64,000 nt of DNA from Bacteroidales bacterium (GCA_024400565.1 JAKSMQ010000003.1:1-64000); one strand, 5' to 3'. Positions 26,287-35,941 are shown, counted from the first letter of the stretch. Notes: a model not told the origin generated them from the sequence alone. Made by a program: numbers and translations.

Positions 26287-27015
26287 ATGCGCAAAGTATT
26301 TGTAATCATGATGATGCTGGCAATGGTAATGACCGTGTCGGCTCAGAAAAAATGGAGCTATAAGCTCGGTTTCGGTGGCGAATTGAAGTCAGGTAACGTC
26401 AATACCACCATATTCAACACCAATGCCGGCGTTGAACGCAACGACAGTATTTTGGCTTTTGATGCTGGTGTAAGCTATATGTATGGCTTGAAAGAAGGCG
26501 AACTCTTCGAGAACAACTTCAACGGCAGCATTAAATTTGATGTCTGGCAGTACGACCGCTGGTCTCCCTTCCTGGCTGCTACCGTTAACTGCAATCCTCT
26601 CAAAATGTACGACTATCGTCTCAACCTCCTCGCTGGTGTGAAGTATCGTATCTACCATAGCGCTATCTGCGACTACTCTATCAGCGGCGCTTACGTATTT
26701 GAGCACACCCAGTACTTTGAGTCGATCAAGAGCGACCCCGCTCTCGCTGACAAGGTAAGCCGTATCTCTCTCCGCTTCAAAATGCGCCAGAAGATTACCG
26801 ACGTGCTTTCTATCAAGCACACCACCTTCTACCAGCCTGCTGTTACCAACATCGCAGGTGACTATGTAATCAACTCTGTTACCAGCCTCAACGCTCAGGT
26901 AAGCAAGAATATGTCGCTGGGTCTCAACTTCACCTACGAGCACAACGAGCTCGTCCCCGCAGGTGTTGAGAAGAACGACTACATTACCTCTGCTAGCCTT
27001 AATATCAAGTTCTAA
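26287..27015 (+). CDS. Outer-membrane beta-barrel protein (DUF481-like)
   Basis: A 242-residue protein with a signal peptide ending near VSA-Q (residue 19). The body is made of alternating amphipathic strands: GFGGELKSGNVNTTIF at the start, YRLNLLAGVKYRIYH in the middle and YITSASLNIKF with a terminal Phe, the classic C-terminal barrel signal. This fits the DUF481 type of small outer-membrane proteins; no transport substrate can be inferred. It is monocistronic, with a -7 box upstream and a terminator downstream. Confidence 0.75.
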   Translation: MRKVFVIMMMLAMVMTVSAQKKWSYKLGFGGELKSGNVNTTIFNTNAGVERNDSILAFDAGVSYMYGLKEGELFENNFNGSIKFDVWQYDRWSPFLAATVNCNPLKMYDYRLNLLAGVKYRIYHSAICDYSISGAYVFEHTQYFESIKSDPALADKVSRISLRFKMRQKITDVLSIKHTTFYQPAVTNIAGDYVINSVTSLNAQVSKNMSLGLNFTYEHNELVPAGVEKNDYITSASLNIKF

Positions 27016-27050
27016 GGCCTCCTTAAAGCATAAGGTTACCTTAAATATCG

Positions 27051-27091
27051 GGCATCAGCCTCCGGTCGAACGGGTGGCTGATGTCTGTTTT
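27051..27091 (+). terminator. Terminator of the barrel-protein gene
   Basis: A 10-bp stem GGCATCAGCC / GGCTGATGTC (one G-T pair) is followed by TGTTTTTC. Confidence 0.8.
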
Positions 27092-27092
27092 T

Positions 27093-27139
27093 CTGCCAAA
27101 TGGATGGCAGATTTTGGCAAAAAGTCTGCCATTTTGTCA
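27093..27139. promoter_or_regulatory. Inverted-repeat operator region upstream of clpB
   Basis: CTGCCA (27093-27098), TGGCAG (27105-27110), TTGGCA (27114-27119) and CTGCCA (27126-27131) form overlapping dyads. The best is ATGGCAGA / TCTGCCAT (27104-27111 with 27125-27132). TGCCATTTTGTCA (27127-27139) is itself near-palindromic. They lie 15-60 bp upstream of the sigma-54-like box, where a regulator could bind. Confidence 0.45.
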
Positions 27140-27152
27140 TAGATGAGGCTCG

Positions 27153-27168
27153 TGGCACGGTTGTTGAA
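27153..27168 (+). promoter_or_regulatory. Candidate sigma-54 (-24/-12) promoter of clpB
   Basis: TGGCACGGTTGTTGAA matches TGGCACN5TTGC(A/T) except that the -12 GC is GA. The GG and the -12 element are 10 nt apart, as required. The predicted start (about 27179) leaves a leader of about 27 nt before the ATG at 27206. Confidence 0.45.
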
Positions 27169-27205
27169 CTATGATAAGCAGGAAAACTTAAAACCCAAAA
27201 CGACT

Positions 27206-29803
27206 ATGACAATCGATAAGTTTACAATCAAGGCACAAGAAGCTGTTCAGAAGGCACAAGAGATTTGCCTGTCGAATCAACACCCGTCTATTGAGAAGAG
27301 TCACCTGCTAAAGGGAATTCTCTCGGAGGATGAGAACGCTACACCTTATCTGCTTAAGAAACTCGACGTAAATGTGGCTCGTCTGCAACAGGCTCTCGAT
27401 GCAGTCCTTGCAGGATTGCCGAGAGTAAGTGGCGGAAATCCTGCACTCAGTCACGATGCACAGCAGGCTCTGGTAAAGGCGACCCAGCTTGCAACGGAGA
27501 TGGGCGACGAGTTTGTTAGTATAGAACATCTGCTGCTGGCGCTTCTAAACGGAAGTGACACTACTGCAAAACTTTTGAAAGACAGCGGCGTGAGCGAGAA
27601 AGGCCTGAAGGCTGCCATCAGCGACCTGCGCAAGGGAAGCAAGGTGGGCAGTCAGAATGCCGAGGAGACCTACAACGCCCTGGGAAAATATGCCAAGAAC
27701 CTCAATCAGCTGGCCCAGTCGGGTAAACTGGACCCCGTGATAGGCCGCGACGATGAGATACGCCGTGTGCTGCAGATATTGAGCCGGCGCACCAAGAACA
27801 ATCCTATACTGATAGGCGAACCGGGTGTGGGTAAGACGGCCATAGCTGAAGGTCTGGCCCATAGAATCATCAGCGGAGATGTGCCCGAAAACCTCAAGAC
27901 CAAGACCATCTACTCGCTCGATATGGGTGCGCTGATAGCAGGTGCCAAATATAAGGGTGAATTTGAAGAGAGACTGAAGAGCGTGATACGCGAGATCAAT
28001 GAGGCAGACGGAGAGATAATCCTCTTTATCGATGAGATACATACCCTGGTGGGCGCCGGCGGTGGCGAGGGGGCAATGGATGCAGCCAACATACTGAAGC
28101 CTGCTCTTGCCCGCGGAGAACTGCGTGCCGTAGGTGCTACTACACTGGCTGAATATCAGAAATATTTTGAGAAGGACAAGGCTCTTGAACGCCGATTCCA
28201 GAGCGTGCTGATAGACGAACCCGACGTGAGCGATACCATCTCCATTCTCCGCGGACTGAAGGAGCGCTACGAGGTGCACCACAAGGTACGTATCAAGGAC
28301 GAGGCTATCATAGCTGCTGCCGAGCTCTCGAACAGATATATCTCCTCGAGATTCCTCCCCGATAAGGCTATCGACCTGATAGACGAGGCTGCAGCCAAGC
28401 TGCGGCTGGAGATAGACTCGGTACCCGAAGAACTGGATGATATCGAGCACCATATCCGCCAGCTCGAAATTGAGCGCGAGGCTATACGCAGGGAGAACGA
28501 TCTCGACAAGCTGTCGTCCCTCAACTCCCAACTGGCATCGCTCAACGAGCAGCATTCGCAGATGAAAGCCCGCTGGCAGAGCGAGAAGGAGGTGGTAGAG
28601 GCTATTCAGACTGAAGTGAAGAATATTGAAAGCTACAAGTTTGAAGCCGAACAGGCCGAACGCTCCGGCGACTATGGCCGTGTGGCAGAGCTGCGCTACG
28701 GACGTATCAAAGAGGCTGAAAACAGAGTGGAGGAACTGAAGGAGAAACTGAAGACCATGCAGGCTGACAATGCACTCATCAACGAAGAGGTGGATGCAGA
28801 ACAGGTGGCTGAAGTGGTGAGCAAATGGACCGGAATACCCGTTACGCGTATGATGCAGAGCGAACGCGAGCGTCTGCTCCATCTCGAAGAAGAACTGCAC
28901 AAGCGCGTAGTAGGGCAGGAGGAGGCTATCAGTACCATCTCGGATGCCATACGACGCAGCCGTACGGGTCTCGCTGATGCCCGAAGACCTGTAGGCAGTT
29001 TCCTCTTCCTGGGTAGCACAGGCGTAGGAAAGACCGAGCTGGCAAAGGCGCTGGCTGATGTGCTCTTCGACGACGAGGAAATGATGGTACGTATCGATAT
29101 GACTGAATACCAGGAGAGTCATTCGGTATCGCGTCTGATAGGAGCGCCTCCGGGATATGTGGGTTATGACGAAAGTGGCCAGCTCACAGAGGCTGTGCGC
29201 CGCAAACCCTACAGTATCGTGCTCTTTGACGAGATTGAAAAGGCTCATCCCGATGTGTTCAATATCCTGCTGCAGGTGCTCGACGACGGGCGTCTGACCG
29301 ACAATAAGGGCCGTACGGTAGATTTCAAGAACACCATCATCATTATGACTTCCAACCTGGGCGGACAGATAATCCAGGAGCGTCTGGCGGACATACAGGG
29401 CGTGAGGAGCCAGTATCTGATTGATGAAACCAAGAATGCCGTGCTCGATCTGCTCAAACAGCGTGTGCGTCCGGAGTTCATCAACAGAATAGACGAGATT
29501 GTTCTCTTCCAGCCTCTGTCGAAGAATCAGGTGTGCGACATTATCCGTATTCAGATGCATCAGGTGAGCAAGACCCTCGAAAAGAACGAAATCCTGATCA
29601 CTACTACCGATGAGGCTATTGCGCATCTGGCCGAGATAGGCTACGATCCGGCTATGGGTGCCCGACCCGTGAAGAGAGTCATTCAGAGAGAGATTCTCAA
29701 CGAGATGAGCCGTCAGATACTTCAGGGAAAGATTAACCCCAAGGATAATATTATTATTGATGTGGTCGACGGACATTTCTACTTCCGCAATCCCAGCATG
29801 TAA
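27206..29803 (+). CDS. clpB: ClpB disaggregase (Hsp100)
   Basis: An 865-residue AAA+ chaperone that rescues aggregated proteins with DnaK. Domains in order: ClpN repeats (1 to about 145), NBD1 with Walker A GEPGVGKT (near 204) and [13 protein letters not shown], a long coiled-coil M domain (about 405-525), and NBD2 with [12 protein letters not shown] (near 603) and [13 protein letters not shown]. The ATG at 27206 gives the normal N-terminus ([14 protein letters not shown]); a longer frame from 27143 would put the candidate promoter inside the gene. It is followed by a hairpin at 29827. Confidence 0.97.
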   Translation: MTIDKFTIKAQEAVQKAQEICLSNQHPSIEKSHLLKGILSEDENATPYLLKKLDVNVARLQQALDAVLAGLPRVSGGNPALSHDAQQALVKATQLATEMGDEFVSIEHLLLALLNGSDTTAKLLKDSGVSEKGLKAAISDLRKGSKVGSQNAEETYNALGKYAKNLNQLAQSGKLDPVIGRDDEIRRVLQILSRRTKNNPILIGEPGVGKTAIAEGLAHRIISGDVPENLKTKTIYSLDMGALIAGAKYKGEFEERLKSVIREINEADGEIILFIDEIHTLVGAGGGEGAMDAANILKPALARGELRAVGATTLAEYQKYFEKDKALERRFQSVLIDEPDVSDTISILRGLKERYEVHHKVRIKDEAIIAAAELSNRYISSRFLPDKAIDLIDEAAAKLRLEIDSVPEELDDIEHHIRQLEIEREAIRRENDLDKLSSLNSQLASLNEQHSQMKARWQSEKEVVEAIQTEVKNIESYKFEAEQAERSGDYGRVAELRYGRIKEAENRVEELKEKLKTMQADNALINEEVDAEQVAEVVSKWTGIPVTRMMQSERERLLHLEEELHKRVVGQEEAISTISDAIRRSRTGLADARRPVGSFLFLGSTGVGKTELAKALADVLFDDEEMMVRIDMTEYQESHSVSRLIGAPPGYVGYDESGQLTEAVRRKPYSIVLFDEIEKAHPDVFNILLQVLDDGRLTDNKGRTVDFKNTIIIMTSNLGGQIIQERLADIQGVRSQYLIDETKNAVLDLLKQRVRPEFINRIDEIVLFQPLSKNQVCDIIRIQMHQVSKTLEKNEILITTTDEAIAHLAEIGYDPAMGARPVKRVIQREILNEMSRQILQGKINPKDNIIIDVVDGHFYFRNPSM

Positions 29804-29826
29804 CGTCTGTGTAGGGACCTTATAAC

Positions 29827-29857
29827 GGGCAGGAGGGGACTACGAATCCTCCTGCCC
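29827..29857. terminator. Hairpin downstream of clpB
   Basis: A perfect 10-bp stem GGGCAGGAGG / CCTCCTGCCC, 23 bp after the clpB stop. Only a weak T-rich tail follows, so termination strength is uncertain. Confidence 0.6.
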
Positions 29858-30121
29858 ATACTTTCTATGTTGAAGTATGGACGAAAAAGTGTCGAGCCAA
29901 TATGGTAAAAGTGTTGTTTCAAGAAACATTGGTAGGAGACCTGTTGAGCCAAAAACATGTAGGAAAAGTTGTAACGAATAACCTTGATTTTTGAATATCC
30001 ATGGGGCGAAAGAGGAGTTTTGCGACTGTTTTTTGATGTGGTTGTCTACTTTTTTTTTAATGCAATTGGTTTGGTAATCAAAGAAAAGAATGCCAGGTAT
30101 GCGTAAAAGGATAAAAAATAT

Positions 30122-30152
30122 TTGGCCGGATGAAAAAATGTTTGTACTTTTG
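30122..30152 (+). promoter_or_regulatory. Promoter of tRNA-Glu
   Basis: TTG (30122-30124), a 20-nt spacer and TACTTTTG (30145-30152) form a complete Bacteroidota promoter 33 bp before the tRNA. The 260 bp between it and the clpB hairpin show no gene. Confidence 0.75.
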
Positions 30153-30185
30153 CACCCGATTTCGAGAGAACGAAACACCACAAAT

Positions 30186-30259
30186 GCCGCATTCGTCTAG
30201 TGGTCCAGGACGCCGCCCTCTCACGGCGGAGATCAAGGGTTCGACTCCCTTATGCGGTA
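30186..30259 (+). tRNA. tRNA-Glu (anticodon CTC)
   Basis: A complete 74-nt cloverleaf: acceptor GCCGCAT with ATGCGGT (terminal G-U), D arm GTC/GAC, anticodon stem CCGCC/GGCGG with loop CTCTCAC (anticodon CTC), T stem AAGGG/CCCTT with loop TTCGACT, discriminator A. CCA is not encoded. It reads GAG codons and complements a TTC isoacceptor expected elsewhere. It has its own promoter and terminator. Confidence 0.95.
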
Positions 30260-30266
30260 CGAAAAA

Positions 30267-30296
30267 AGACTTTGGATGATTCCAGAGTCTCTTTTT
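30267..30296 (+). terminator. Terminator of tRNA-Glu
   Basis: A 9-bp stem AGACTTTGG / CCAGAGTCT (one T-G pair), loop ATGATT, is followed by CTTTTTC, 7 bp after the tRNA. Confidence 0.8.
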
Positions 30297-30362
30297 CTTG
30301 TATTGGATTTCGCAAGGAAAAGAAACGTATTCGAGAACCGAAATATATTAATCCTAATGATT

Positions 30363-31358
30363 ATGAAGAAAAGTTTATTACTGTCAGCTATTGTTGCAAT
30401 GGGTCTGATGACAGGTTGTGGCACCAGCAATTCTAAAGAAACGAATTCAGATACTATGCAAGATGATTCTTCTGTAGTATATTTCACCAGCGAGATCTCG
30501 CCCGAAGCGCTGGTGAAAATCTATAAGGCATTGGGCAAAGAGGCTACCGGCAGAGTGGCTGTGAAAATCAGTACCGGAGAGGGTGGAAACAACCATTATC
30601 TGAAGCCCGAACTGATTAAACTTCTGGTTGATGAAGTGAAGGGTACCATAGTAGAGTGCAATACTGCTTACGCGGGAAGCCGCAACACCACAGAGGCACA
30701 TTGGAAGACTATCAAGGAGCATGGATTCCTCGATATTGCCAAGGTGGATATCATGGACGAAGAGGGCGATATGCAGATTCCTGTAAGAGATACCACCCAT
30801 ATGAAATACAATATTGTAGGCAGTCATATGGTAAACTATGACTTTATGATAAACCTGGCACACTTCAAGGGACACCAGATGGGTGGTTTCGGCGGCGTAT
30901 TGAAGAATCAGAGCATCGGAGTTGCCTCCTCGAAGGGCAAGGCCTATATTCACAGCGCCGGTGTAACAGACAGTCCCGATGAGGTATGGAGTAAGCTGGC
31001 TGCCCAGGACGACTTTCTGGAGAGTATGGCGGCAGCAGCCCAGTCGGTACATGATTACTTCAAAGGCAACATCATTTACATCAACGTGATGAACAATATG
31101 AGCATAGACTGCGACTGCAACGGTTCTCCTGCTGCTCCCTGTTTGAAGGATATGGGTATTATGGCCAGTCTTGACCCCGTGGCTCTGGATCAGGCCTGCC
31201 TAGATATGGTGTTCGGTCATCAGGACAACAAGGAAGGCGACGACAGCCAGCCCCTGGTGAACAGAATCAAGGAGATGCACGGCACCCATACTGTCGACCA
31301 TGCAGCCAAGATCGGTCTCGGAAAGAAAGAGTATAAACTGGTCAGACTCGATAAATAG
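30363..31358 (+). CDS. DUF362 domain lipoprotein
   Basis: A 331-residue protein with a lipoprotein signal (KKSLLLSAIVAMGLMTGC; lipidated Cys at about 19) and one DUF362 domain. Family features seen: GRVAVKISTGEGGNNHYLKP, VECNTAYAGSRNTTEAHW, LAHFKGHQMGGFGGVLKNQ, and near the C-terminus a cysteine cluster DCDCNGSPAAPC that could bind metal. DUF362 proteins are often fused to [4Fe-4S] ferredoxin domains, which this one lacks. The ATG at 30363 is chosen because the longer frame begins inside the tRNA and its terminator. Function unknown. Confidence 0.82.
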   Translation: MKKSLLLSAIVAMGLMTGCGTSNSKETNSDTMQDDSSVVYFTSEISPEALVKIYKALGKEATGRVAVKISTGEGGNNHYLKPELIKLLVDEVKGTIVECNTAYAGSRNTTEAHWKTIKEHGFLDIAKVDIMDEEGDMQIPVRDTTHMKYNIVGSHMVNYDFMINLAHFKGHQMGGFGGVLKNQSIGVASSKGKAYIHSAGVTDSPDEVWSKLAAQDDFLESMAAAAQSVHDYFKGNIIYINVMNNMSIDCDCNGSPAAPCLKDMGIMASLDPVALDQACLDMVFGHQDNKEGDDSQPLVNRIKEMHGTHTVDHAAKIGLGKKEYKLVRLDK

Positions 31359-31379
31359 CCGCAATTCATATTCAATATC

Positions 31380-31417
31380 AAAGAGGGTAGAGGGACAGAC
31401 TATCTATCCTCTTTTTA
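31380..31417 (+). terminator. Terminator of the DUF362 gene
   Basis: A 12-bp stem AAAGAGGGTAGA / TCTATCCTCTTT (one G-T pair) is followed by TTATAT. Confidence 0.8.
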
Positions 31418-31437
31418 TATTGTATACAAATATTTAT

Positions 31438-31470
31438 TTGCAAGATTCGTGGAAAAATCGTATCTTTGCA
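31438..31470 (+). promoter_or_regulatory. Promoter of the thioredoxin-like/argS operon
   Basis: TTG (31438-31440), a 20-nt spacer and TATCTTTGCA (31461-31470) match the Bacteroidota consensus closely, 31 bp before the start codon. Confidence 0.75.
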
Positions 31471-31501
31471 GATTGAATAAACATTTGAATAAGCACACAC
31501 A

Positions 31502-33007
31502 ATGAAACGTATTTCCTTAATATTTATTCTCTTAATGGCCATTTGCTGTTCGGCATGGTGTCAGCGAAATATTACTATTCGCGGAACTATTGACGGCGGC
31601 AAGGGCAAGAGAGTGGAACTCTATCGTTATAGCGACAAGATTTCGCGCCATGAGGTAATGCTCGATACCTTCCGTCTCGGAGACGACCAGAAGTTTGAGT
31701 TGCATATGTATGCCAACTATCCTACGCTGGTGTTTATTCAGGTGGAGCGCTATTCACAGTCCTTCTATGTAGAGCCTGGCCGTACGTACAACACTTATGT
31801 TGACAGTACTTTTGACTGGAATCAGGATGAGAAATACAACGTGTATCTTGAGCCTGCTGCGCTGGAGCTTCAGTTTCTGGGATTGCCAGGAAACGATATC
31901 AACCTCTTGGTTGACAGTCTTGACCGTACGGTTGCAAGATATCTGCAGGCACACAGAGGGGCGTTTGACCAGCGCTTCCGTCCCCGTCGCCATTACTTTG
32001 ACAGTCTTATGACCTATGTAGACAAGCATTGTCCTGATGTAGAAGACTGTGATTTCTTCAACCGCTACAAGCGTTACTCGCTGGCAGAGATGAAACTGAA
32101 TATGCATCTCGATTCGCGCAAGCATATCTATGAGACTTACATCCAGGGTCAGCCTATTCTTACCTATGACGAGAACTATATGCAGCTCTTCTCGTCGCTC
32201 TATGCCAATGCCATTTCGAAAGGAACCAAGAAGATAGACGTTCGTAGAATCGCCCATTGGGTATACAATCATGACCTGGAGACTTTTGTTGACTCCATAG
32301 GTATGGATCCTCTGCTGCGTCACGAACAGGTGCGAGAACTGGCAATGATCCAAGGCTTGAAGGAGGCCTATTACAATTTCCATTACTACGATGCCGATAT
32401 GGTAGTCCGTATGCTTAGGACTATAGGAGAGAGGACCAAGTTCCCCGATCACAAGCGTATTGCCAATAATGTGATAGCCGGTTTCAAGACTACCGACAGC
32501 GAGGAGAATCAGAAGATATTCCGCCTGCCCGACCTTAACAAGCATCTCATTACGCTCGACACTTTTAAGGGATACTGGACCTATATCGCTTTTGTGAGAG
32601 TGGATGACCCTAACAGTCTGGGAGAGATAGAGACAATGGCTCATTTCTTTGATACTGTTTACCGTTCAAGCGACAGTATTGAGTTTCTGACCATAGTTTG
32701 CGACCGCGAATTCCAGAAGATGTATCATTTCCTCCGCAACTCGAAAAACGATGACAAGTACGATTGGTCGTGGCTCCATTTCGATGGTAACTATGACTTC
32801 TTGGCTCAATATGGTGTGTGCAGTTTTCCTTGGTTTGCACTTCTTGACCCGCAAGGGCGTCTGCACTATGACGTGACACCAGCTCCCTCGACAGGAATAC
32901 TGCTCTCTCCCCCCTGGACTACCAAAGAACCGGCAGCCCCACGACGCAGTCTGCTATTCCAGCACATACAGATGCAGCAACAGAAACAGAAAGAAAAACA
33001 GCAATAA
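31502..33007 (+). CDS. Secreted thioredoxin-fold protein without a CxxC motif
   Basis: A 501-residue exported protein (signal peptide cleaved after about CSAWC-Q, residue 20). The N-terminus (NITIRGTIDGGKGKRVELYRY) resembles the DUF4369 beta-domain found before TlpA-type thioredoxins in Bacteroidales. The C-terminal region (about 345-480) has thioredoxin-fold hallmarks, with FPWFALLDPQGRL at the position of the cis-Pro strand. The active-site CxxC is missing, so it is not an oxidoreductase in the usual sense. It is 21 bp upstream of argS and driven by a strong promoter. Confidence 0.65.
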   Translation: MKRISLIFILLMAICCSAWCQRNITIRGTIDGGKGKRVELYRYSDKISRHEVMLDTFRLGDDQKFELHMYANYPTLVFIQVERYSQSFYVEPGRTYNTYVDSTFDWNQDEKYNVYLEPAALELQFLGLPGNDINLLVDSLDRTVARYLQAHRGAFDQRFRPRRHYFDSLMTYVDKHCPDVEDCDFFNRYKRYSLAEMKLNMHLDSRKHIYETYIQGQPILTYDENYMQLFSSLYANAISKGTKKIDVRRIAHWVYNHDLETFVDSIGMDPLLRHEQVRELAMIQGLKEAYYNFHYYDADMVVRMLRTIGERTKFPDHKRIANNVIAGFKTTDSEENQKIFRLPDLNKHLITLDTFKGYWTYIAFVRVDDPNSLGEIETMAHFFDTVYRSSDSIEFLTIVCDREFQKMYHFLRNSKNDDKYDWSWLHFDGNYDFLAQYGVCSFPWFALLDPQGRLHYDVTPAPSTGILLSPPWTTKEPAAPRRSLLFQHIQMQQQKQKEKQQ

Positions 33008-33028
33008 ATAACATCTAAATAACTTACC

Positions 33029-34804
33029 ATGCTCGAACAATCTATTTCGAAAGCACTCAAGAATCTTTACAATCTCGACATTGCTCCTGAAACCATCTCA
33101 CTCCAAACCACCAAGAAGGAGTTTGAAGGCGATTTTACACTTGTAGTATTCCCTTATGTAAAAGCTGCCCGCAAAGGTCCCGAACAGGTGGCTAACGAAA
33201 TAGGAGCTGCTGTTAAGGAACTGGCTCCTGAGGTCGAATCCTACAACGTGATAAAGGGTTTCCTCAATTTTGTTATTGCCGACAGCTACTGGCTTCAGTT
33301 TATCAACGACATCTATACACAGGAAAACTATGGTCTCAAGGCTCCTGATGCCAGCGAAGCACCCGTAGTGATTGAATATTCATCCCCCAATACCAATAAG
33401 CCTCTCCACCTTGGCCACGTTCGCAACAACCTTCTCGGATGGAGTGTTGCTCAGTTGCTTAAGGCTAACGGCAACAACGTTAAGATGGTTAACCTTGTCA
33501 ACGACCGTGGTATTCATATCTGCAAGTCGATGCTTGCATGGTTGAAGTTCGGCAATGGAGAGACTCCTGAGACATCGGGCATGAAAGGCGACCATCTGGT
33601 TGGTAAATACTATGTAGAGTTTGATAAGCATTACCGTGCAGAAATTAAGGAACTGGTGGCTGGCGGTATGGAAGAGGAAGAAGCCAAGAAGCAGGCTCCT
33701 CTGCTACTCGAAGCACAGTCTATGCTCAAGAAATGGGAAGATGGCGACAAGGAAATACGTGATCTCTGGGAGCGTATGAATGGTTGGGTATACAAGGGAT
33801 TTGACGAGACCTACGAGCGTATGGGTGTTGGATTCGACAAAGTATACTATGAGTCGCAGACCTATATGCTGGGCAAAGAACTGGTTCAGAAGGGTCTTGA
33901 TATGGGTGTACTCTATCGCAGAGAAGATGGTGCGGTATGTGCAGACCTTACCAATGACGGACTTGATCATAAGGTGCTGCTTCGCAAGGATGGAACCTCT
34001 GTTTATATGACTCAGGACCTCGGTACCGCATTGCTCCGTCACAACGACTTCGGCGCCGAACGTCTCATCTATGTAGTAGGAAACGAACAGGATTATCACT
34101 TCAAGGTGCTGAAGATTATCCTCGGCCGTCTTGGCTTCGATTGGGCAGACAAAGTTTATCACCTCAGCTATGGTATGGTCGAATTGCCTAATGGTAAGAT
34201 GAAATCACGTGAAGGAACTGTTGTTGATGCAGACGATCTTATCTCCGAAATGGAGCAGACTGCGGCTGATATGAGTGCCGAGCACGGCAAGAACGATGAC
34301 CTCAGCCCCGAACAGCAGAAGGAACTATTCCACATTCTTGCTCTCGGTGCATTGAAATATTTCATCCTTAAGGTGGATCCTACGAAGAATATGCTCTTTA
34401 ATCCTGCAGAAAGTATCGACTTTAACGGAAACACAGGTCCCTTTATCCAATACACCTATGCTAGAATCCGTTCTATCGTCCGCAAGGGTATGGCTCAGGG
34501 ATATCAGGCAATCAACGACCTCAATGGCATTGTTCTCAACGAGAAAGAGCGCGAAGTTATCAAGAAACTCCACGATATGCCCGCTTCGATAGAGGCTGCA
34601 GCCCAGGCCTTCAGCCCTGCTCAGGTAGCCAACTACGCATATGATCTGGCTAAGTCGTTCAATAGTTTCTACCAGGATACTCCAATTCTCAAAGAGGAGA
34701 ATGCTGCTGTCCGCAACTTCAGAATAGGACTTTGCGCTACCGTTGCACAGGCTATCAAGAATACTATGAATATTCTCGGTATTCAGGTTCCTGAAAGAAT
34801 GTAA
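33029..34804 (+). CDS. argS: Arginyl-tRNA synthetase
   Basis: A 591-residue class I aminoacyl-tRNA synthetase. It has the N-terminal Arg-specific domain, the HIGH motif as HLGH (PNTNKPLHLGHVRNN, near residue 129), a KMSKS counterpart KMKSREG near 390 and the DALR anticodon-binding domain ending GIQVPERM. It charges tRNA-Arg. It is the second gene of a unit with the thioredoxin-like protein (21 bp) and the thioesterase (58 bp). Confidence 0.97.
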   Translation: MLEQSISKALKNLYNLDIAPETISLQTTKKEFEGDFTLVVFPYVKAARKGPEQVANEIGAAVKELAPEVESYNVIKGFLNFVIADSYWLQFINDIYTQENYGLKAPDASEAPVVIEYSSPNTNKPLHLGHVRNNLLGWSVAQLLKANGNNVKMVNLVNDRGIHICKSMLAWLKFGNGETPETSGMKGDHLVGKYYVEFDKHYRAEIKELVAGGMEEEEAKKQAPLLLEAQSMLKKWEDGDKEIRDLWERMNGWVYKGFDETYERMGVGFDKVYYESQTYMLGKELVQKGLDMGVLYRREDGAVCADLTNDGLDHKVLLRKDGTSVYMTQDLGTALLRHNDFGAERLIYVVGNEQDYHFKVLKIILGRLGFDWADKVYHLSYGMVELPNGKMKSREGTVVDADDLISEMEQTAADMSAEHGKNDDLSPEQQKELFHILALGALKYFILKVDPTKNMLFNPAESIDFNGNTGPFIQYTYARIRSIVRKGMAQGYQAINDLNGIVLNEKEREVIKKLHDMPASIEAAAQAFSPAQVANYAYDLAKSFNSFYQDTPILKEENAAVRNFRIGLCATVAQAIKNTMNILGIQVPERM

Positions 34805-34862
34805 TCAGCAAAGACTGACCTATTGTTGCTACACAATACCGATACTACCAATAACGTAAATC

Positions 34863-35582
34863 ATGATCTACGAAAAGCCATTTACAATCTACACGCTGCT
34901 TAGCGACCGCTATGCACGTATAACCCCTCAGGCTACAGCACAGTTGCTTCAGGAGGTGGCTGAGATGCATTGTACTGAGACGGGTATAGGCTATCACGAT
35001 ATCATCAAGGAAAACAAAATCTGGGTTCTTACCCGAGTAAGTTATCGTTTTGTCGGCCGTTTCCCAAGACTCGATGAGCAGGTCAGACTTCGCACATGGA
35101 GTAAAGGATGCAACGGACTGATAGCTACCCGTGAGTTTGAGATACTCTCTTCGATGAACGAGGTGCTTGTTGCTGCTACATCCCAATGGGTTGTAATGGA
35201 TATTCAGACTCGTAGGGTATGCCGTTTAGGGCAGGATTACCTGGCTGATTATGAGCATCACGACCGTTCGGCCCTTACTTTCGAAGCTCCTAAACTGAGA
35301 TTACCCGAAGGTATGGAGACTATTGCGGAGATTCCTGTAGAGTTTTCCAATATCGATAAAGCGCAGCATGTCAACAACTCTGAATATATCCGCTGGGCTA
35401 TGAACTATATGCCTGCTGAGCATCAGGAGAGTGGCTTGCGCGCAATTGATATCAACTACAACATGGAAACACGCCCCGGTGAGACTATCAAGATTCAGAG
35501 TAAGACTGAAGGGAAAGAGACCTATTTCTCTTTCTCCAACGATAGAGGCCTGTCTGTAAATTGTAGAATGGAAGCTCGATAA
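34863..35582 (+). CDS. Acyl-ACP thioesterase
   Basis: A 239-residue double hot-dog-fold protein of the plant FatA/FatB-like bacterial family. The second hot-dog carries the conserved NIDKAQHVNNSEYIRWAMNY segment (Asn and His as catalytic residues) and the first has an IWVLTRVSYRF strand. It releases fatty acids from acyl carrier protein; chain-length choice cannot be told. It lies 58 bp after argS and ends before a strong terminator. Confidence 0.85.
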   Translation: MIYEKPFTIYTLLSDRYARITPQATAQLLQEVAEMHCTETGIGYHDIIKENKIWVLTRVSYRFVGRFPRLDEQVRLRTWSKGCNGLIATREFEILSSMNEVLVAATSQWVVMDIQTRRVCRLGQDYLADYEHHDRSALTFEAPKLRLPEGMETIAEIPVEFSNIDKAQHVNNSEYIRWAMNYMPAEHQESGLRAIDINYNMETRPGETIKIQSKTEGKETYFSFSNDRGLSVNCRMEAR

Positions 35583-35611
35583 GGTAGTTCTATATTCAAA
35601 ACTAGATAACA

Positions 35612-35657
35612 AGAATGGTACGTGAGTCGATACTTGACCTGTGTACCATTCTTCTTT
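35612..35657 (+). terminator. Terminator of the argS-thioesterase unit
   Basis: A perfect 11-bp stem AAGAATGGTAC / GTACCATTCTT is followed by CTTTTT. Confidence 0.85.
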
Positions 35658-35749
35658 TTAGGATTCTGGACGTTCTTCTCTTGAGTTAGAAAGGCGTTAT
35701 TTCATTATGTAGATATAAGCTATAGTTGTATCTTAACTGGATTCCTGTT

Positions 35750-35778
35750 AGCCTATAGTTCATTAAGAATTATAGGCT
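35750..35778. other. Hairpin in convergent spacer
   Basis: A perfect 8-bp inverted repeat AGCCTATA / TATAGGCT with a 13-nt loop. No T run follows. Function unknown. Confidence 0.5.
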
Positions 35779-35853
35779 TATCCGTTACGGGTAGTTTATC
35801 ATACTTGAGGTAGACGGGTTGTCATATATGAGATGGAAAAGTATACTGGTCGG

Positions 35854-35941
35854 GTGTGATAAGTATGCTGTTTGAGTGTGATAAGTATGCTGTTTGAGTG
35901 TGGTAAATATGCTGTTTACAAGTGATAAGAATGCTGTTTAG
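35854..35941. repeat. Four tandem copies of a 22-bp unit
   Basis: Units 1 and 2 (35854-35875, 35876-35897) are identical. Unit 3 (35898-35919) and unit 4 (35920-35941) diverge mainly at their ends. The conserved core is GATAAGTATGCTGTTT. It lies between convergent genes and has no spacers, so it is not a CRISPR. Confidence 0.92.

Noticed and set aside
27545..29776. 743-codon minus-strand open frame
   Set aside because: It lies wholly antisense to clpB and shows no protein family features.
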